NCBI RefSeq assembly: GCF_002280785.1
Contig: NZ_NCEQ01000001.1
Location: 1-64,000 of the forward strand
Direction of reading: 5' to 3'
DNA: 64,000 nt
From: Brevundimonas subvibrioides
GTDB taxonomy: Bacteria; Pseudomonadota; Alphaproteobacteria; Caulobacterales; Caulobacteraceae
Shown: piece by piece, positions 38,477-47,437 of the stretch
Numbering within the stretch: the first letter of the stretch is position 1
Layout of the letters: the number at the start of each line of letters is the position of its first letter
Position numbers and translations under genes: made by a program
Notes under the pieces: generated by a model
What the model was told of the DNA's origin: nothing
Seen by the model: only the letters and a program-made list of their open reading frames with translations
Database searches by the model: none

Positions 38477-40114
38477 TTGGATAGACGTTCATTCCTCGCC
38501 GCTTGCGGCATCGGCGCGGGCGGGCTTCTGCTGCCCGGGTTCGCCGGACGCGCCATCGCGGAATCCCAGCTGGTCGAGACCATCGACATCGCGGTCAAGA
38601 AACGCCTGGCTGACGCCGGCCTGAGCGCCGCCTCGGCTGCCGGAGCCAGCTACTGCGATGTTCGCGTCGGCCGCTACCTGCGCCAGTTCGTGATCACCCG
38701 CGAAGCCAACGTCCAGAACATCGTCAACACCGAGTCGATCGGCACGGGCGTTCGCGTGATCGCTGACGGGGCCTGGGGCTTCGCTGCCACCAACGACATG
38801 ACGGCCGAAGCGGTCGCCGAGGCCGCGCGCCTCGCCACCGCCATCGCCAAGGCCAACGCCCGGAACCAGACCCAGCCGGTCCAGCTGGCCCCCACGCCCG
38901 GCGTCGGCGAGGTCAGCTGGAAGACCCCGATCCGCCGCAACGCGATGGAAGTGCCGATCGCCGAGAAGGTCGAACTGCTGCTGGGCGTCAACGCCGCGGC
39001 GATGGCGGCCGGCGCCAACTTCGTCAACTCTCAGCTCTTCCTGGTCAACGAGCAGAAGTATTTCGCCAGCTCTGACGGCTCCTACATCGACCAGGACGTG
39101 CACCGCATCTGGGCCCCGATGTCGGTCACGGTCATCGACCAGACCTCCGGCAAGTTCCGCTCGCGTCAGGGGCTGTCGGCCCCGATGGGCCTCGGCTACG
39201 AATATCTGGAAGGCCGCGCCGAGGACAAGCTGGAGTCGGCCAACGGCGCCGTGATCAGCTACGGCATGTCCTACGACATGCGCGAGGATGCGGTCGCCGC
39301 CGCCCGTCAGGCGCGCGAGAAGCTCACCGCCAAGTCGGTGGAGCCGGGCCAGTACGACCTGGTTCTGGACCCCGATCACCTCGGCCTGACCATCCACGAG
39401 TCCGTCGGTCACCCGCTCGAGCTCGACCGGGTGCTGGGCTACGAGGCCAACTACGCCGGCACCAGCTTCGCCACGCTCGACAAGCGCGAGAGCCGCTTCC
39501 AGTACGGGTCGGAGATCGTCAACCTGTTCGCCGACAAGACCCAGCCCGGCAGCCTGGGCGCGGTCGAGTACGACGACGAGGGCGTCAAGACCAAACAGTG
39601 GGATCTGATCAAGGACGGCAAGCTGGTCGACTACCAGGCGACCCGCGATCAGGTTCACATCCTGGGCAAAACCGCTTCGGACGGCTGCTCCTACGCCGAC
39701 AGCTGGTCGACGGTTCAGTTCCAGCGCATGGCCAATGTCTCGCTGAAACCCGGCACGCAGCCGATGACCCGCAACGACATGATCTCGAACGTCGAAAACG
39801 GCATCTACATCCTCGGCCGCGGGTCGTTCTCGATCGACCAGCAGCGCTACAATGCCCAGTTCGGCGGCACCCTGTTCTACGAGATCAAGAACGGCGAGAT
39901 CACCCAGCCGCTTGAGGACGTCGCCTATCAGATGCGCACGCCCGAGTTCTGGAACGCCTGCTCGGCTATCTGCGACGAGAGCGACTACCGCATGTTCGGT
40001 TCGTTCTTCGACGGCAAGGGCCAGCCCAGCCAGGTGTCGGCGGTGAGCCACGGCTCCTCCTCCACACGCTTCGACAAGATCAATGTCATCAACACCGCGC
40101 GTTCGCTCGGTTGA
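38477..40114 (+). CDS. TldD-like metallopeptidase family protein with Tat signal
   Basis: The 545-residue protein is a TldD/PmbA-family peptidase subunit. Residues 1 to about 30 form a twin-arginine signal (LDRRSFLAACGIGAGGLLLP), which is unusual because classic TldD is cytoplasmic. The zinc motif is HESVGH (residues 307-312) in LGLTIHESVGHPLELDRVLG. The family segment NVENGIYILGRGSFSIDQ is present. Start is TTG at 38477, after GGAGAGAAG. It pairs with the catalytic-motif-free partner downstream (22 bases), as TldD pairs with TldE. Confidence 0.88.
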   Translation: MDRRSFLAACGIGAGGLLLPGFAGRAIAESQLVETIDIAVKKRLADAGLSAASAAGASYCDVRVGRYLRQFVITREANVQNIVNTESIGTGVRVIADGAWGFAATNDMTAEAVAEAARLATAIAKANARNQTQPVQLAPTPGVGEVSWKTPIRRNAMEVPIAEKVELLLGVNAAAMAAGANFVNSQLFLVNEQKYFASSDGSYIDQDVHRIWAPMSVTVIDQTSGKFRSRQGLSAPMGLGYEYLEGRAEDKLESANGAVISYGMSYDMREDAVAAARQAREKLTAKSVEPGQYDLVLDPDHLGLTIHESVGHPLELDRVLGYEANYAGTSFATLDKRESRFQYGSEIVNLFADKTQPGSLGAVEYDDEGVKTKQWDLIKDGKLVDYQATRDQVHILGKTASDGCSYADSWSTVQFQRMANVSLKPGTQPMTRNDMISNVENGIYILGRGSFSIDQQRYNAQFGGTLFYEIKNGEITQPLEDVAYQMRTPEFWNACSAICDESDYRMFGSFFDGKGQPSQVSAVSHGSSSTRFDKINVINTARSLG

Positions 40115-40136
40115 TCGGACCCAAGGGAAAAATCAC

Positions 40137-41465
40137 ATGAGCATCATGACGGAAGCCGAGGCCAAGACGATCCTCGACAAGGTGATCGCACTGTCGACCG
40201 CCGACGAATGCACCGCGCAGCTGGACGGGACGATCGACGGAAACATCCGCTTCGCCCTGAACAACGTCTCGACCAGCGGCGTCATCTCCAACATCGACCT
40301 CGGCGTGCAGGTCGCGTTCGGCAAGCGCGTGGGCGCCGCGACGATCAACGAGTTCTCGGACGCGGCCCTCGCCCGCGTCGTCAAGCGTGCCGAGGACCTG
40401 GCCAAACTGGCCCCGGAGAACCCGGAGTTCATGCCGGCGGTCGGTCCCCAGACCTATCGCGCCACGAACACCTTCAGCGCGGCGACGGCGGCCATCACGC
40501 CGGAGAATCGCGCCGAAATCGCCCGCGCCTCGATCGCCCCCTGCAAATCGCAAAATCTGATCGCCGCCGGGTTCCTGAACGACAACCAGAGCTTCACCGC
40601 CTTCGCCAACTCGAACGGCGCCTTCGGTTATCAGCGCTCCACCGAGATGGACTACACCTGCACGGTGCGGACCGAGGACGGCACCGGATCGGGCTGGGTC
40701 GCCCGAAACCTTCAGGACGCCAGCACCTTCAACGTCGATTCCGACATCCAGATCGCGATGCGCAAGGCCAGCGCCTCGCGCGACGCCCAGGCGCTCGAAC
40801 CCGGCAAATACACGGTGATCCTGGAGCCGGCCGCGGCCGCGGGCCTGATCTCCTTCATGTTCAACTTCTTCGACGCCCGTTCGGCGGACGAGGGCCGCAG
40901 CTTCCTGTCCAAGGCAGGCGGCGGCAACAAGATCGGCGAACAGGTCTTCGACCCGCGCGTCAACGTCTACTCGGATCCCGGCCACGCCGAGACCCCGGCC
41001 CTGCCCTGGGACGGCGATGGCCTGCCCCGCGAGCGCGTCAACATCGTCGAGAACGGCGTCGTCCGGAACCTGGGCTATTCGCGCTACTGGGCCGACAAAC
41101 AGGGCAAGCCCCAGATGGCCCAGCCCGGCAACATCATCATGGAGGGCGGCTCCAAGTCGACGTCCGACCTGGTGCGTGAGACCGAGCGCGGCATCCTGGT
41201 GACCCGCACCTGGTACATCCGCATGGTGGACCCGCAGACGGTGCTGCTGACCGGCCTGACCCGCGACGGCACCTTCTACATCGAGAACGGCGAGCTGAAG
41301 TATCCGCTGAAGAATTTCCGCTTCAACGAGTCGCCGGTGATCATGCTGAACAACATCGACGAACTGGGCCGTTCGGTCCGCGTCGGCGATGACGGTCCGA
41401 CCATGATGATCCCGCCGATGCGCGTGCGTGACTTCACCTTCACCTCCCTGTCCGACGCCGTCTGA
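40137..41465 (+). CDS. PmbA/TldE-like partner protein
   Basis: This 442-residue TldD/PmbA-family protein lacks the HExxxH zinc motif, as TldE/PmbA partners do. Its C-terminal domain has VIMLNNIDELGRSVRVG and IPPMRVRDFTFTSLSDAV. No signal peptide is evident (MSIMTEAEAKTILDKVIA), in contrast to the Tat-bearing partner. If they form a complex, the pair might be exported together by the partner's Tat signal. It follows that partner by 22 bases. Confidence 0.85.
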   Translation: MSIMTEAEAKTILDKVIALSTADECTAQLDGTIDGNIRFALNNVSTSGVISNIDLGVQVAFGKRVGAATINEFSDAALARVVKRAEDLAKLAPENPEFMPAVGPQTYRATNTFSAATAAITPENRAEIARASIAPCKSQNLIAAGFLNDNQSFTAFANSNGAFGYQRSTEMDYTCTVRTEDGTGSGWVARNLQDASTFNVDSDIQIAMRKASASRDAQALEPGKYTVILEPAAAAGLISFMFNFFDARSADEGRSFLSKAGGGNKIGEQVFDPRVNVYSDPGHAETPALPWDGDGLPRERVNIVENGVVRNLGYSRYWADKQGKPQMAQPGNIIMEGGSKSTSDLVRETERGILVTRTWYIRMVDPQTVLLTGLTRDGTFYIENGELKYPLKNFRFNESPVIMLNNIDELGRSVRVGDDGPTMMIPPMRVRDFTFTSLSDAV

Positions 41466-41478
41466 CCGGAGAGGGTGC

Positions 41479-42201
41479 GTGTCGCGTTCGAGTATGACAC
41501 GCGCGGATGCCTTGCGACTGCTGACCGGCGGCGCGCTGGGGGCCCTGCTTGCAGGCTTCCCGCGCGCTGCCGACGCGCAGGCCACCTATGATTTCTGGTT
41601 CACCCGGCTGCGCTATGATTCCGGCGACTGGGACGTGGACCAGAGGATGCCGGCCAACATCCTGACCTCCCTGGTCGACTACACCAACCTGCGCGTCGAT
41701 CCCGAAGAGCGGGTCGTGGCCCTGGCCGATCCGGCCATGCTGACCGCCCCCTTCTGCTACCTCGCCGGCCACAAGCTGGTCGAGTTCAACGCCGCCGAGG
41801 CGCGCAATTTCGAACGCTATGTCAGGAACGGCGGCTTCGTTTTCGTTGACGATTGCAACCACGACATCGACGGCCTGTTCGCCACGACGTTCGAGCGTCA
41901 GATGGCCTCGATCTTCGGCGCAGAGGCCCTGAAGAAACTGCCCAACGACCATGGCATCTACTCGAGCTTCTTCAAGTTCGAGGACGGCCCGCCGGCGACC
42001 AGTTTCGAACTGAATGGCTGGGGCGACGACCTCATCCACGACTACCTCAAGGGCATCGAGATCGATGGCCGGCTGGGCGTGCTCTACTCCAACAAGGACT
42101 ATGGCTGCGAGTGGGACTACGACTGGCGCAACAAGCGCTTCCTGGCCGAGGACAATACGAAGTTCGCGGTCAACATCATTCTCTACGCCCTCACTGCCTG
42201 A
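41479..42201 (+). CDS. DUF4159 domain protein, probably exported
   Basis: The 240-residue protein has an N-terminal signal-like segment (LLTGGALGALLAGFPRAADA-Q) and a DUF4159 domain. That domain has FWFTRLRYDSGDWDVDQRMP, FERYVRNGGFVFVDDCNHD, and a closing LGVLYSNKDYGCEWDYDW with NTKFAVNIILYALT. DUF4159 has a glutamine-amidotransferase-like fold without assigned activity and travels with MoxR genes. GTG 41479 fits GGAGAGGG 7 bases upstream; ATG 41494 is the alternative. Confidence 0.82.
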   Translation: MSRSSMTRADALRLLTGGALGALLAGFPRAADAQATYDFWFTRLRYDSGDWDVDQRMPANILTSLVDYTNLRVDPEERVVALADPAMLTAPFCYLAGHKLVEFNAAEARNFERYVRNGGFVFVDDCNHDIDGLFATTFERQMASIFGAEALKKLPNDHGIYSSFFKFEDGPPATSFELNGWGDDLIHDYLKGIEIDGRLGVLYSNKDYGCEWDYDWRNKRFLAEDNTKFAVNIILYALTA

Positions 42202-42232
42202 TCTGTTCGCTTCCCTCCTCCCCGGAGTTTCG

Positions 42233-43231
42233 ATGACCACGCCTACCCAATCCGAGATCGACGCCCGTCTCGCCCAGCTCGGCAAGCTGAAAGCCGCGAT
42301 CGGCCAGGCCATCGTCGGCCAGAACGAGGTCGTCGAACAGCTGCTGATCGGCCTGCTCGCCGGCGGCCACTGCCTGATCGAGGGGGTGCCCGGCCTCGGC
42401 AAAACCCTGCTGGTCCGCACCCTGGGCCAGGCCCTGCATCTGGAGTTCCGGCGCGTCCAGTTCACCCCCGACCTGATGCCCTCGGACATCCTCGGCACCG
42501 AGGTGCTGGAGGAGGATCACGGCACCGGCCACCGCAGCTTCCGCTTCCAGCCCGGCCCGGTCTTCACCAACCTGTTCCTCGCCGACGAGTTGAACCGCAC
42601 CCCGCCCAAGACCCAGGCCGCCCTGCTGGAGGCGATGCAGGAGCACACCGTCAGCTACGCGGGCGTGACCCACAAGCTGAACGAACCCTTCTTCGTCCTG
42701 GCGACCCAGAATCCGCTGGAACAGGCCGGCACCTATCCCCTGCCAGAGGCGCAGCTGGACCGCTTCCTGCTCAACATCCGCGTCGGCTATCCGACGGCGG
42801 AAGAGGAGCGCGCCATCCTGGTCCAGACGACCGGCGCCGGCGGCGGAGCGGTGCCCCAGGTCATGGTCGGCGAGGATATCGTCGCCCTGCAGAAATGGGT
42901 GCGCGAGGTCTATGTCGGCGAGGCCCTCCTGACCTGGATCACCGCCCTCGTCCGCGCCACCCGGCCGTCGGCGGACTCGCCGAAAGCCATTCAGGACTAT
43001 GTCCGCTGGGGCGCCGGTCCGCGCGCCGGTCAGGCCCTGGTCCTCGCCGCCAAGGCGCGCGCCCTGCTGCACGGCCGTCTGGCCGCAACGCGCGAGGACG
43101 TCGTCGCCCTGGCCGCGCCGGTCCTGCGTCACCGCATCCTGCTGTCCTTCGCCGCCGAGGCGGAGCGCAAGACGGCCGACGACGTCGTCGCCGCCCTTCT
43201 GGCCGCCCTGCCCGCACCCGCTCCCGACTGA
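42233..43231 (+). CDS. MoxR-family AAA+ ATPase
   Basis: This 332-residue AAA+ chaperone-type ATPase has Walker A GVPGLGKTLL (residues 51-60), Walker B LFLADELNR (about 114-122), the sensor-1 region FVLATQNPLEQAGTYPLPEA and the C-terminal lid (YVRWGAGPRAGQALVLAAKA). MoxR proteins act with vWA-domain partners to remodel or insert metals into client proteins. The partners follow directly: the DUF58 gene starts 8 bases later. ATG 42233 has CGGAG upstream. Confidence 0.95.
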   Translation: MTTPTQSEIDARLAQLGKLKAAIGQAIVGQNEVVEQLLIGLLAGGHCLIEGVPGLGKTLLVRTLGQALHLEFRRVQFTPDLMPSDILGTEVLEEDHGTGHRSFRFQPGPVFTNLFLADELNRTPPKTQAALLEAMQEHTVSYAGVTHKLNEPFFVLATQNPLEQAGTYPLPEAQLDRFLLNIRVGYPTAEEERAILVQTTGAGGGAVPQVMVGEDIVALQKWVREVYVGEALLTWITALVRATRPSADSPKAIQDYVRWGAGPRAGQALVLAAKARALLHGRLAATREDVVALAAPVLRHRILLSFAAEAERKTADDVVAALLAALPAPAPD

Positions 43232-43239
43232 TCCACGGC

Positions 43240-44127
43240 ATGTCCCCGCTCGACCTGCCCCCGGAGTTGCGCAGCCGCCTTCGTCGTCTGTCCATCGTCC
43301 CGCGTCGCGCGGCGGTGCTGGCGAGCGCGGGCATGCACGACAGCCGCAACAAGGGCGGCGGGCTCGAGTTCGCCCAGTACCGGGCCTATGAGCGCGGCGA
43401 CGATCTGCGGGCCATCGACTGGAAACTCTACGCCCGCTCGGACAGATTCTTCGTCCGCGACGCCGAGCGCGAGAGCCCCGTCGCCATCTGGATCGTCATC
43501 GACGCCAGCGCCTCCATGGCCCAGGCCGATCTCGCCCGCCCGGACTGGTCCCGCTTCGATGCCGCGCGCCGCCTCACTGCCAGCCTGATCGAGATCGCCC
43601 TCTATCAGGGCGACCGCTTCGGCGTGGTGGTCGAGCGCGCCGGGGGACCGATGGTCCTGACGCCGCACGCCGACGGCCGCCATCGCGACCGGGTGCTGCT
43701 GGCGCTGGCCCCGCTGAAGGCTGCGGGCGCGGCGGACTGGTCGCGCGACGTCGGCGTCTTCGGCGAACAGATCGGCGCGCGCGACCTGATCATCATCCTG
43801 ACCGACGGCTTCGACGAGGGCTGTATCGGCACTGGCGAACGGTTGGCCGCCTCCGGCCGCGACGTCTGCCTCGTCCAGATCCTGACCGGCGACGAGCGCG
43901 ATTTCCCCTTCGACCGGGGCTATCGCTTCCATGACCCGGAGACGGGGGCCGAACTGATCGGCGACGGCCGCTCGCTCCGCGCCGACTTCCTCGCCCGCTT
44001 CGCCGCCGCCCGCGCCACGCTGGCCGACCGGCTCGACGCGCGCGGCATCCGCCACGTCGAGCATTTCATCGACGAGAGTGCGGACATTCCGATCCGCACC
44101 CTGTTCCGTCCGACCGGCCGCCAATGA
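43240..44127 (+). CDS. DUF58 domain protein (vWA-like MoxR partner)
   Basis: This 295-residue protein has the DUF58 signature (GGLEFAQYRAYERGDDLRAI then DWKLYARSDRFFVRD, about residues 40-74). A vWA-like fold follows, with an intact MIDAS start DASASM (88-93) and a later Thr-Asp (LIIILTDGFDEG). It has no membrane helix and is probably cytosolic, bound to MoxR. It overlaps the BatA-like gene by ATGA. Confidence 0.92.
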   Translation: MSPLDLPPELRSRLRRLSIVPRRAAVLASAGMHDSRNKGGGLEFAQYRAYERGDDLRAIDWKLYARSDRFFVRDAERESPVAIWIVIDASASMAQADLARPDWSRFDAARRLTASLIEIALYQGDRFGVVVERAGGPMVLTPHADGRHRDRVLLALAPLKAAGAADWSRDVGVFGEQIGARDLIIILTDGFDEGCIGTGERLAASGRDVCLVQILTGDERDFPFDRGYRFHDPETGAELIGDGRSLRADFLARFAAARATLADRLDARGIRHVEHFIDESADIPIRTLFRPTGRQ

Positions 44128-45275
44128 ACCCGGCGCTGCTCCTCCCCGCAGGCCTCGCCGCCCTGCTGGCCCTGGCGATCCCGATCGTCATCCATATCGC
44201 GCGCCGCACCGAGAGCCGGACGATCGATTTCGCCGCCCTCCGCTGGCTCGATCCCCAGCCGAAGCCGCGTCGCAGCCTGACCATCGACGAGCGGTTGCTG
44301 CTGGCCGCCCGCCTCCTGCTGCTGGCCCTGATCGCCCTCTGGCTGGCCGCGCCCGTGCTGTGGAACGCCGCCAACGATCGCCCCGTCGTGGCCATCGCGC
44401 CGGGCGCCGACGCCGCGACCATCGCCGCCGCCACGGAAAAGGGCGACCGTGTCGTCTGGCTGGCGCCCGGCTTTCCCGAGCACGGCGCCCTGACCCCCGG
44501 AGCGCCCGGGGATGTCGCCAGCCTGATCCGCCAGCTCGACGCCGAACTGCCGCCCGGCGCCCCGGTCGAACTCGTCGTCCCCGGCACGCTCGACGGCGTC
44601 GACGCCGAGCGCCCGAGACTGTCCCGCCGCGTCGGATGGACCGTCGGCGCCGAAGCGCCCGCGGCCCAGGTCGCCTCGCCCGCGCCGCCGTCCCTGACCG
44701 TCCGCTTCGCCCCGGAGGCCGGGGAGGCCGTCCGCTATTTCCGCGCCGCCGCCACGGCCTGGATCGCCGCCGACGTCGCCCCGACGTTCGACGCCGAACC
44801 GTTCGATCGCGCCGTCCCGAACAGCGCCCGTCATCTGATCTGGCTGGCGTCCGGCCCCGTCCCTGTTCCGGTGGAGCGCTGGGTCCGCAGTGGCGGCGTG
44901 ATCCTCACCGCGCTCGAGGCCCGAATCCCCGTGGAAGGCGAGACCGTTCCCGTGTGGCGCGGCATGGCCGGAGAGCCGTTGGCTGTCGCAGGCCGTCTGG
45001 GCCGGGGCCGCGTCATCCGCCTGACCCGCGCGCTGGAGCCCGCCGCCATCCCGCAGCTGGTCGAGCCGGACTTCCCCGACGCCCTTCTGTCCATGCTCGA
45101 TCCGCGTCCGGCGCCCGGCCGCGTCGCCGCCGTCGATCATGCCCCCCTGACCGGCGCCGCCCCCTATGACCAGCCGCCGCTCGACCTGCGTCCGTGGCTG
45201 GCCCTGCTGATCGCCGTCGCCTTTGCCGGCGAGCGTTGGCTGGCCATGCGGCGCCAGAGGGCGGTCGCGCCATGA
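44124..45275 (+). CDS. BatA-like membrane protein
   Basis: The 383-residue protein begins with the BatA N-terminal domain: a membrane helix (residues about 4-24), the IPIVIHIARRTESRTIDFAA motif, a conserved L-x-W-L-D (FAALRWLDPQ) and a second helix (LLLAARLLLLALIALWLAAP). A soluble periplasmic region and a C-terminal helix (LDLRPWLALLIAVAFAGERW) follow. No MIDAS motif is visible, so the vWA function may lie with the DUF58 partner. It overlaps both neighbours by 4 bases. Confidence 0.85.
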   Translation: MNPALLLPAGLAALLALAIPIVIHIARRTESRTIDFAALRWLDPQPKPRRSLTIDERLLLAARLLLLALIALWLAAPVLWNAANDRPVVAIAPGADAATIAAATEKGDRVVWLAPGFPEHGALTPGAPGDVASLIRQLDAELPPGAPVELVVPGTLDGVDAERPRLSRRVGWTVGAEAPAAQVASPAPPSLTVRFAPEAGEAVRYFRAAATAWIAADVAPTFDAEPFDRAVPNSARHLIWLASGPVPVPVERWVRSGGVILTALEARIPVEGETVPVWRGMAGEPLAVAGRLGRGRVIRLTRALEPAAIPQLVEPDFPDALLSMLDPRPAPGRVAAVDHAPLTGAAPYDQPPLDLRPWLALLIAVAFAGERWLAMRRQRAVAP

Positions 45276-47437
45276 CCGCCGTCCCTGTCCTGCTGAACCA
45301 CCAGACCGCCGCCCGCGCGCGCGCCGGTCTCGACACAGTCGCCCTCGGCCTGCCCGGCGTTCTCGTTCTCGCCGCGCTGGGCTGGCGGCTGTTCGGAGTG
45401 ACGGGCGCCGTCATCGCCGCCCTGCCCGGTCTCATCGCCCTTGCCGCCGTCGCCATCTGGCGCTCTCGCCGGTTCGACCTGCGCTGGCTGATCGGCGAGC
45501 TCGACGCCCGCATCCCCCGCTTCGAGGACAGCACCGCCCTGTTGTTCAGGGACCGCGCCGCCGTCGCCGGCCTCGCCGCCCTGCAACGCGACCGGCTGGC
45601 GAGCCGCGTCCACGAAGCCTCCGCCGTCGACCTCCGCCCCGACTGGTCGCAGCGGCCGATCCTGATCGCCTGGGCCGCCGCCGTCAGCCTGATCGCCGCC
45701 ATCCTGCTCTGGCCCAGCGCGAACGGCGCCGAGACCAGGACCGCCGCCCCCGCCCGCACCGCCGCCGGAGCCACGGCGCCCGTCCTGACCGGCGCGCGCC
45801 TGCGCATCACCCCGCCGGCCTACACCGGCCTGCCCGTCCGCGAGCAGACCGCGCTCGACGCCCGCGTGCCCGAGGGCTCCCGCGTCGAATGGCTGATCGA
45901 TTTCGCCCCCCAGCCGTCCTCGGCCGGACTGGAGTTCCCCGAGAGCACGCCGGTCTCCCTGATCCGGGACGGCCGGCGCTGGACCGGCGCCCGCATTGTC
46001 GACCGGCCCCTGCTCTACCGGATCGAGGCGACGGGTCTGGCCCAGCAGCGTCTGAATCGGCTCGACGCCGTCGCCGACGCCGCACCTGTCGTCCGCCTGG
46101 TCGAACCCGAAAGCCAGCTGGTCCAGCTCAGCCCCGGCCAGACGACCTGGACGCCCGTGTTCGAGGCCAGCGACGACTACGGCGTCATCGAGACCGCGAC
46201 CCTGCGCATCACTGTCACCAAGGGCGACGGCGAGAACATCACCTTCGAACAGCGCTCCATGCCGCTGCGAGGCCAGGGCGCGGCGAAACAGCTGCGTTTC
46301 TCCACGACGCTTGATCTCGCCCGGGAGGGCATGGCGGCCGGCAGCGACCTGATCGTCCAGCTCGTCGTCACCGATAACCGCGCGCCTGAACGCCAGCAGG
46401 TCGAGGGTCCCAGCGTGATCCTGAGATGGCCCGCCAACCTCGCCATGGCCGACGGGCTGGACGGCATGGCCATGCGCATCATGCCCGCCTATTTCGCCAG
46501 CCAGCGCCAGATCATCATCAACGCCGAGGCCCTGATCGCAGAGCGTCGTCGGCTGGAGCCTCGCGCGGTCATGGACCGCTCCAACGTCATCGGCGAGGAA
46601 CAGGCCGCGCTGCGTCTGCGCTACGGCCAGTTCATGGGCGAGGAGGCGGAGGGCGGTGGAGGCAGCGGCATCATCCTGCCGACCAGCGACGCGCCGCCCG
46701 CCCGCGCGCCCCTGCCCACCAGCGACGCGCCCGCGCCCGCCCAGGCGCCCGCGCATGACGAGCATGACGATCACGACGACCATGGCGGTGAGGCCGCCGG
46801 CGGCGCCATGGGTTCCGAGGTCGATGTGCTGCATGAGTTCGGCCACGCCCACGACACCGGTGAGGCCGCGACCCTGTTCGCGCCCCAAACCCGCTCCGCC
46901 CTCGCCCGCGCGCTGGACGCCATGTGGAGCTCGGAGCGGGAGCTGCGTCAGGGGCGGCCGGAACAGGCCCTGCCCTTCGCCAACGAAGCGCTGGAACTGC
47001 TGAAAGAAGCCCAGCGCGCGACGCGCATCTTCCTCCCCAGACTCGGCAACGACCTGCCGCCCGTCGACTTCGCCCGCCGCCTGACCGGCAAGCGCGAGGA
47101 CATCGTCGCCGAGAACCCCGAACGCCCGGAACGCAGTCCTGCAGACGCCGTCGCCGCCGACGCCTGGCGCGCGCTGGAGGAACGGCCGGGTTCGGCCTCG
47201 GGGGCGCTGGCGCTCGGCGCCCTCGACCGCTGGGCGCGCGAGAATGGAGGCCGGCTCGCCGATCCACTGGCCCTGCGCGCCGCCATCGACACGGTGCGCA
47301 ACGAGCCCGCCTGCCTCGACTGCCGCCGCCGCCTGCGCGCCCTGCTGTGGACCGCCCTGCAACGTCCGGCGTCGTCGCCCGGCCGTCGCGAGGCGCCCGG
47401 CGCGCGCGGCCAACGCTATCTGGACGCCCTGCGATGA
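45272..47437 (+). CDS. Large membrane-anchored protein (DUF4175-like) of the MoxR operon
   Basis: The 721-residue protein has two N-terminal hydrophobic helices (GLPGVLVLAALGWRLFG, VIAALPGLIALAAVAIW), a cytosolic helix pair and a third helix (LIAWAAAVSLIAAILLWP). A periplasmic Ig-like portion (RLRITPPAYTGLPVREQTAL) follows, then helical sequence. A His/Asp-rich stretch near residues 492-512 (HDEHDDHDDHGGEA) could bind metal. A helical C-terminus contains CLDCRRRLRAL. It resembles the DUF4175 proteins seen in such operons. It overlaps its neighbours by ATGA on both sides. Confidence 0.75.
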   Translation: MTAVPVLLNHQTAARARAGLDTVALGLPGVLVLAALGWRLFGVTGAVIAALPGLIALAAVAIWRSRRFDLRWLIGELDARIPRFEDSTALLFRDRAAVAGLAALQRDRLASRVHEASAVDLRPDWSQRPILIAWAAAVSLIAAILLWPSANGAETRTAAPARTAAGATAPVLTGARLRITPPAYTGLPVREQTALDARVPEGSRVEWLIDFAPQPSSAGLEFPESTPVSLIRDGRRWTGARIVDRPLLYRIEATGLAQQRLNRLDAVADAAPVVRLVEPESQLVQLSPGQTTWTPVFEASDDYGVIETATLRITVTKGDGENITFEQRSMPLRGQGAAKQLRFSTTLDLAREGMAAGSDLIVQLVVTDNRAPERQQVEGPSVILRWPANLAMADGLDGMAMRIMPAYFASQRQIIINAEALIAERRRLEPRAVMDRSNVIGEEQAALRLRYGQFMGEEAEGGGGSGIILPTSDAPPARAPLPTSDAPAPAQAPAHDEHDDHDDHGGEAAGGAMGSEVDVLHEFGHAHDTGEAATLFAPQTRSALARALDAMWSSERELRQGRPEQALPFANEALELLKEAQRATRIFLPRLGNDLPPVDFARRLTGKREDIVAENPERPERSPADAVAADAWRALEERPGSASGALALGALDRWARENGGRLADPLALRAAIDTVRNEPACLDCRRRLRALLWTALQRPASSPGRREAPGARGQRYLDALR

